Source: Pampus argenteus (Eukaryota; Chordata; Actinopteri; Scombriformes; Stromateidae). Taken from it: DNA of 64,000 bases. Under the pieces are notes generated by a model that was not told the origin of the DNA, did not search any database, and worked only from the letters and a program-made list of their open reading frames with translations. Both the position numbers and the translations under genes were made by a program. The stretch is taken from NCBI GenBank assembly GCA_036937835.1, contig CM072880.1:691001-755000 (forward strand). Reading direction: 5' to 3'. This document shows, piece by piece, positions 58,455-64,000 of the stretch (positions are counted from its first letter, which is position 1; each line of letters starts with the position of its first letter).

Positions 58455-58820
58455 AAACAGCGAAGTGTGAGCTCAGAGGACGGAGTGAGACAGTCCACAT
58501 TGTCAGAACACAATAGGCAGTTTGAAGAGAAAACAATAGAGGCTATAACATTTAACATTTAGCAGCTGTGAGTCCCACCACTGAGTGTCCTGTGTTTTTT
58601 AAGATATGTTTTTGGGCATTTTTTCATTCTTTGATAAATAGCTGATAGTGAAGAAACAGACAGGAAACAAGAAGTATGACGTGCAGCAACAGACCTCCGG
58701 CTAAGTGTTGTTGTGGCTACGTGGAGTTTGCTGCATCCACTCAGCTAACAAGGCACACTGAGTGTACTGTGTTTTATTAGGGCAGCCTGTCAGACCACAC
58801 TGAGGGCATGAAAGGCCCCA
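58455..58820 (+). repeat. dispersed repeat, copy 1, split by a SINE
   Basis: 58470-58597 and 58755-58820 together align, in inverted orientation, with 61585-61775. Shared words include GAGACAGTCCACATTG against GAGACGGTCGACACCG, AAAACAATAGAGGCTATAA, CAGCTGTGAGTC and GCCTGTCAGACCACA. In the other copy the two halves are contiguous, so the 58598-58754 segment is an insertion into this copy. Family not identified. Confidence 0.7.
58578..58774 (-). mobile_element. tRNA-derived SINE with flanking direct repeats
   Basis: A minus-strand insert bounded by near-identical 20-bp direct repeats (58578-58597 and 58755-58774, core CACTGAGTGT then CTGTGTTTT). On the minus strand TAGCTGAGTGG (58737-58747 complement) is a perfect pol III A box close to the element head. 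The tail side reads AGATATGTTTTTGGGCATT on the plus strand, a phrase I recognise from reversed tRNA-type fish SINEs, as is GACAGGAAAC. The B box is degenerate. Target-site duplications of this length indicate LINE-mediated insertion. Confidence 0.65.
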
Positions 58821-59333
58821 CGGCAGCTTGACAGATATTTTCAGATATTTGCTCAGTTAGACTGATGGTGTTAAAATCCTGTTAATAAATCATACGAAGG
58901 CTTACAAACTCAAGTTGTGGATCTGAAATTAATTTAGAAATGTTCTTTTGGAGCTCCCAGAGTTTTAAAAAAAAAACGTATAAGTCGTGATGAATCTTGG
59001 GGAAATGTGTCTTAAATGAAGCACTTATCACATTGTATATTTAAGTAGGATACTAAGAGGAAATCTAAGGGGACCAAAGGCATTAAAGGCATTAAAGAAT
59101 GTTGCTACCTGTTGCACAGGTAAGTCAAACGACCGGGGTTCAGTGTCTTGATCGAGGACACTTCAGCAGGAAAAAGCCAGCCGGCTGCAGCAATCTGAGA
59201 AACGAGAAGGGCGAGAAGTCAGGAGAATTGTTTCACACTCTGAGAGAAAATGAAAAGCAGGAGACAGTAAAATGAAATCCAGACCTGCTTTAAACTTTAT
59301 TTCTCCAGAGAGAGCTGACCGAGCTCCACCCTG

Positions 59334-59369
<36 letters not shown>

Positions 59370-60054
59370 CAGACGCATCAGTCAGTTCAGACTGACGACT
59401 AAAATCGTTGTTGACAACAGATTTGAACAGTTTCAGTGATGAAGTGAGACTCTGTCTATCTGTCGTCTGTTCCAGTCAAAAACCAATAGCAACAAAATGT
59501 TTAAATGTAATGTATGATAAACTTTAAAAAATAGATGTTGATTCAAGTGAATGTTACAATAAAATCATAATTAATAATAATAAAAGACAACTGAGAATAT
59601 ATAAGATATAAATATATAACTGGAGACAGTTTAAAAGTCTGCTCTGGATTTTACTGCTGAACAAAACAAAGACACAAAACAACACGAACATCAGATAGTG
59701 TCAAGTAATATTTCTAGTGATTTTAGTACAGCTAGGTGTGCTGTCATGCTAATTCTAAATGTCCCATTGACCAATCAGATTGCTTGGTTGGAACTACCTG
59801 TTGTATGATTGTAAATATTATGAAGTGTCATTCAGACTGCAGCATTAATGCAAACTTAACAAAATCATGTTTTAACTGGATAAAAAATGCTCACATGAGA
59901 ATATAAGAGGATATTTATTGTTCCTGTTGATCCTCCACGTAGTGCAGAGATACCTGCACACATTCATCTACTACAGCAGTGGAAATGGAGCAGGACAGTT
60001 TCCATCCTGATGCCTGACCTTTGACCTCACAGCTGTGCATGTGTGTGTGTGTGC

Positions 60055-60058
<4 letters not shown>
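58821..60058. other. non-coding flank with CA tract
   Basis: (CA)n at 59337-59368. No gene or other element recognised. Confidence 0.45.
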
Positions 60059-60130
<72 letters not shown>

Positions 60131-60165
60131 AGAGAGAGAGAAAGAGAGAGAGAGACAGAGAGAGA

Positions 60166-60201
<36 letters not shown>

Positions 60202-60351
60202 AGAGAGAGAGAGAGTGTGTGTGTGTTTATTAGTTTGTGTCCCCTCCAGCTGCAGAGCTCACACCCGGCACACATGGAGACCATTTACACACACACAGAC
60301 ACACACAAACACACACACACACACGCACACACGCAAACACATAAATACTAT

Positions 60352-60399
<48 letters not shown>

Positions 60400-60402
60400 C
60401 AC
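60059..60402. repeat. (GA)n, TG and CA compound microsatellite
   Basis: (GA)n with AGGGA and ACAGA interruptions at 60059-60215, TG to 60226, then CA tracts with AAC interruptions at 60289-60402. A further (CA)n lies at 60491-60511. Confidence 0.95.
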
Positions 60403-60780
60403 ACAGGGCAGATGGAGAACATTTATACACTGTGTAACTGATATTGTAAATACCTTGATCATATTACCATTATATAACAGGACACGTTCTCACACACACA
60501 CACACACACACCCTCAGGTCAGTGTTTAGCATGCTTTGAAACCTCCTGTCTTCATGTTCTTGATGTGTGTGAGTTTCACACTGTAGTAACTGCAGTCGCA
60601 TCAAAGAAAGTCATGATGTCTGTTACTGCTGTAGAAGAAAGAGCAGCATGTTACAGTCACACAAACGTTTCTTCATGTGAATCTGATGACTCGTATCAAA
60701 CTAGGAACATAGACTCACATAGTAGCTTCTTTGCACTTCTTTGTCTCCCTGTAAAAACCTGAACAGAATTTGAAATCGTA
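60403..60780. other. non-coding spacer
   Basis: Contains the small CA tract at 60491-60511; otherwise nothing recognised. Confidence 0.45.
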
Positions 60781-60925
60781 AAGGTTTCTTCTAAAGAGCT
60801 TTCTCATGGCGGGATTGTTGGGTCTCTGTAAATCAGCGAGAACTGCTGTATATATAAAGTGTCATGAGACAGTTATTGTTGTGATTTGACGCTGTATGAA
60901 TAAAATTGACTTGACTTGATGTGTT
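60781..60925 (+). mobile_element. L2-type LINE 3' tail remnant
   Basis: Starts GGTTTCTTC and ends TTGTTGTGATTTGACGCTGT, then ATGAATAAAATTGACTTGAC. This is the diagnostic 3' tail of teleost L2-like LINEs (consensus of the type TTGTGATTTGGCGCTATATA followed by AATAAA and a TTGA repeat). Only the untranslated tail survives; the coding part is absent, as expected of 5'-truncated insertions. Confidence 0.72.
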
Positions 60926-60934
60926 GCTAACAGG

Positions 60935-61046
60935 GATTTTGAAAAGTAATCAAACCAGCATCTAATGTGTCCAAAGTGACACCTGCAGATATGTTTACAA
61001 GCTGTTTAATGCAGCTACTTAGCTATCTAGCTGCTACGTTACGATG
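60935..61046 (+). repeat. dispersed repeat, copy 2 (pairs with 6815-6930)
   Basis: Aligned in the same orientation with 6815-6930, sharing the GGATTTTGAA, GATATGTTTACAAGCTG and TTTAATG phrases. Confidence 0.55.
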
Positions 61047-61584
61047 AAAGTTACAGGGCAGGCAAGATGTGTGTTCAGATTTTAGCAGGAAAGCTGTCTG
61101 TGGTTCTCGTATAGCAGGATGCTGTCAGGCTCAGTGTGACGGGACAAGTGATGTCTACAATGCCTAGATCTACAATGAATGAGATTTATAAAATAGAACT
61201 ATACATACATCTGAAATGTATATGTTTGTCTTTGTGTGTGCAGCTTGTTTTAGTCTTGAATAATGAGTAAGTTTTATGTATGTGGACCCAGATGTTACAT
61301 AAATCTAGTGGATGTATATATATGTATATCAGGATGTGTGTGTGGTCCGCAGGGAGGAAAGAGTTTCTCTTTAGTGATTTTCATATAAAATCAGACATTT
61401 TGAAACCTTAACTTTAGTATTTTATCATCAGCTATAAACTTTTTATTTGATTTCTGATTTATTACAATAAGCGGATGTTATTATATTAATAGTTTAAACA
61501 CTCGCACACACAATGCAGAGGCTGTCTGAATATGTCCCGGGTTGGACTCCCTTTTCACCTCAGCAGAGACACATGTCCAACAAT
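61047..61584. other. non-coding flank, nothing recognised
   Basis: AT-rich sequence without gene or element. Confidence 0.4.
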
Positions 61585-61790
61585 AGGCCCTCAATGTGGT
61601 CTGACAGGCTGGCCAGGCTGATAAAACACAGGACACTATCTGATGTGACTCACAGCTGTTAAATATTAAATATTATAGCCTCTATTGTTTTCATTCAAAC
61701 TGGCCATTGTGTTCAGTCACGGTGTCGACCGTCTCAGTCCGTCCTGTCCTCGGTGCTGCAGGTTCACACAACTTGCTGGGATTCGATTCA
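61585..61790 (-). repeat. dispersed repeat, copy 2 (unsplit)
   Basis: Inverted relative of 58455-58820. It lacks the SINE and carries a single GTGTCCTGTGTTTTAT at the position where the other copy has the duplicated target, so it serves as an empty-site paralogue. Confidence 0.7.
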
Positions 61791-62589
61791 TGATTGAAAG
61801 TTTCTGTAACTTCGAGACCAAAAACATCTGAACTGAAAGAACATCAGAGTTTAACTATGAGCAACATAACTCATCAACTATTGCCACATTTTCATCAAAA
61901 TTGCTTTCAATATTAGAAACAAACTATAGAAAAGAATACATTACTTTTACATTATTATTATTGACATATGTGTAGTTAAAATGAAGTGTGTTATGAGTTG
62001 TTGGGACACACGGTTGCATCGGTTTAAGACATCAAGTTTGCTATAAACTGCAGGGAGAGTCGAGCCGCCACAGCATTCACTGTCTCCACAGGAAATCAAT
62101 GACAGCTACATCATGTGACCATCAGGTAGTATCTGCAGGACTTTTTGTTCACAGGTGTGAATTTTTAAAAATGTTGGATGTTGGCTGTGATGCAGTTTAA
62201 TCATTTCTACATCTAACAGAAAGCTGTCTGCTCTCAATCTGTCTGTCCAGAGCTGCAGACATTATTGTTTGTTTGTTTGTTTGTTTGTTTGTTTTTCAGA
62301 TTTCACACTTCGAAACAGGTTTTGAAGTGAATCAGAGGTTTTTCTTTGGATGGGATCCCGTCACTGAGACTGAATCACATACAGTGACATGTTAAATCTG
62401 TCCAGGCTAACATGCTACTGCTATCAGATAAACATCCCTCTCTGCATTCGATTAAGTCCAGCCTGAGTTCAACAATGTGTTCTTGATTATTTTCACACAA
62501 TGGATCTCAGTTAGAACCGGTTCTTCAGTCCTTTGCTCCGTTCACTTCAGACTGGTGCTGACCGCTGCTGCCGCCGTCTGGTTTCCATC
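61791..62589. other. non-coding flank with (TTTG)n tract
   Basis: A (TTTG)n run at 62266-62294. No gene. Confidence 0.45.
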
Positions 62590-62704
62590 CAGTCCTCACC
62601 CAGTCTTCACCCAGTCCTCACCCAGTCCTCACCCAGTCTTCACCCAGTCTTCACCCAGTCCTCACCCAGTCTTCACCCAGTCTTCACCCAGTCCTCACCC
62701 AGTC
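62590..62704. repeat. 12-bp CAGTCYTCACCC tandem repeat
   Basis: About 9.6 exact 12-bp units, with C or T at position 6. Frames stay open because the period is a multiple of three. Confidence 0.96.
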
Positions 62705-64000
62705 ACCAGTGGAGCATCTCTGGATGAAAACAAGACCAGATGGGTTTTGATTGATTTAGTCTGAGAGGAAACTGTGACTTTTATTCAGCTTTTTTTATTT
62801 GGTTTGTTCACATTACATCTTAGGAACTACATCTACTTCCTCATACCCATAATCCTGTGTGTTGGGGTATGAGTAACAGGTTTTGATGAGGAAGAAGAAT
62901 GTGTGAGGCAGGAGTCTGTACTGTCAGCTCAGGTGCATGCAGGGCTCAGGTGAGGAAAGTCTGAGGTTCTTTAGTGTAAACATGACTGTACAATAGATCA
63001 GAGCGAAAAGGCCACGACACGACGGCTCACAAAGGGTTTAATGATGCTCGTTGGCTGAATCAGACTCATTATTTCAGCTTCAGATCTGAAACATAAACAT
63101 CACAAAAGGCACCTGTTCTTTACACAGAGGGAGCGATGTTTCATTTGCAACTCATGAACCTATATTTAAACTGCTCTCTGCAGACAGACAGCCGGTTCGT
63201 GTCCTCTCTGTTGTTTTCTCTGAATGGTGTGGGGCTCAGTTTCCCCAAAATGACCCTCTCCTCACATCCCCTCCCTTTGTGTGCTGTTCTGTTTCTGGAG
63301 GTCAGTGTGCTCCAAACAATAGGGGGGACATTTCAGAAAACGTAATTTCTGGATCTGTCGAAGGTCTGAAGAACAGGAAGTTTCATCTAGTTTATTTAGG
63401 TACGTTTTTATGTTTAATTGTTATTAGTTTGAGTTGTTGGCTTGTTGTTCTATTGTCCAGTGTGTCTAAATGCACGTCACACCGTTTATAGCCTGCAGGT
63501 TTATTTATTTATGTGCACTCATCAGCCATTTCATTGGGTACTTCATGTTTATTACTGAGGTCATAGTGAACTGGACTGCATTATATTCAAGTGTTCTTAA
63601 TATTTCATTAACATGAACACGTGATGCGCTCCAGGACACCATATTATTAACATGGGTAAACAAAAGAAATAAAGCCTTTGAATTAGCATGTATTACACAA
63701 CAAACAAGATTTAACTGGTTTAGAGTCAAAATTACAGATGTAGGAAAATATAAATGTGCAAAGTAGAACTAAGGACAGTAAGTGCAGAAAGGAGGAATAA
63801 AGATATTACAGGAACACAGAAAATATGAGAAAAATCAGATGTGTGTTTGAAGGGTGGAGTCTTAATGAGCGTCATTACAGCTGAAAACAGGAACAGTGAG
63901 TCACCTTCTGAACATCACGATCCTGAACATGAACCTCAAACCAACAGCTGGAGTCGCTTGTTCCTTCAGAGAGACACAGAAACTGAGATCACACTCACAC
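62705..64000. other. 3' end of window, nothing recognised
   Basis: No gene, RNA gene or well-bounded repeat recognised. Confidence 0.4.

Overview
The window looks like nuclear DNA of a bony fish, most likely a spiny-rayed (percomorph) teleost. It has one vertebrate-type gene with a long intron, very dense dinucleotide microsatellites, degenerate remains of teleost LINEs and tRNA-derived SINEs, and dispersed repeat types familiar from fish genomes. The species cannot be named from the sequence. There is no operon, phage, plasmid or CRISPR-like organisation.

The only protein-coding gene I can support is inhba (inhibin/activin beta A subunit), on the plus strand. Coding exon 1 is 14030-14576 and coding exon 2 is 25212-26026, separated by a 10,635-bp phase-1 GT-AG intron. 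The joined frame encodes 453 residues: signal peptide, TGF-beta prodomain, an RRRKKR furin-type site, and a 116-residue mature cystine-knot domain with nine cysteines. A leader of about 750 nt without any ATG precedes the start codon. A candidate 3' untranslated region runs to an AATAAA at 29015-29020.

Layout: 1-13030 is non-coding flank with a CA-rich array (7815-8425), a 30-bp tandem repeat (8491-8705) and small mobile-element remnants. 13030-14029 is the purine-rich then pyrimidine-rich promoter/leader region. 14577-25211 is the inhba intron, holding a 110-unit pentanucleotide array and old transposon pieces. 26027-29040 is the candidate 3'UTR. 29040-64000 is a gene-free flank containing most of the large tandem arrays (32.6-34.4, 41.1-42.6, 44.0-45.0, 49.1-49.8, 51.5-52.3, 55.7-57.0 and 57.9-58.2 kb), a LINE reverse-transcriptase fragment (48.2-48.9 kb), LINE endonuclease relics, an L2-type LINE tail (60.8 kb) and a SINE nested inside an older repeat (58.5-58.8 kb).

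Nearly all other long open frames are by-products of tandem repeats whose unit length or composition avoids stop codons. The most unusual structural signals are three tandem arrays that stay in exact register for 0.5-1.4 kb (23490, 41121 and 55733) and complementary TG/CA tracts at both ends of the inhba intron. I found no convincing evidence for a new multi-gene system.
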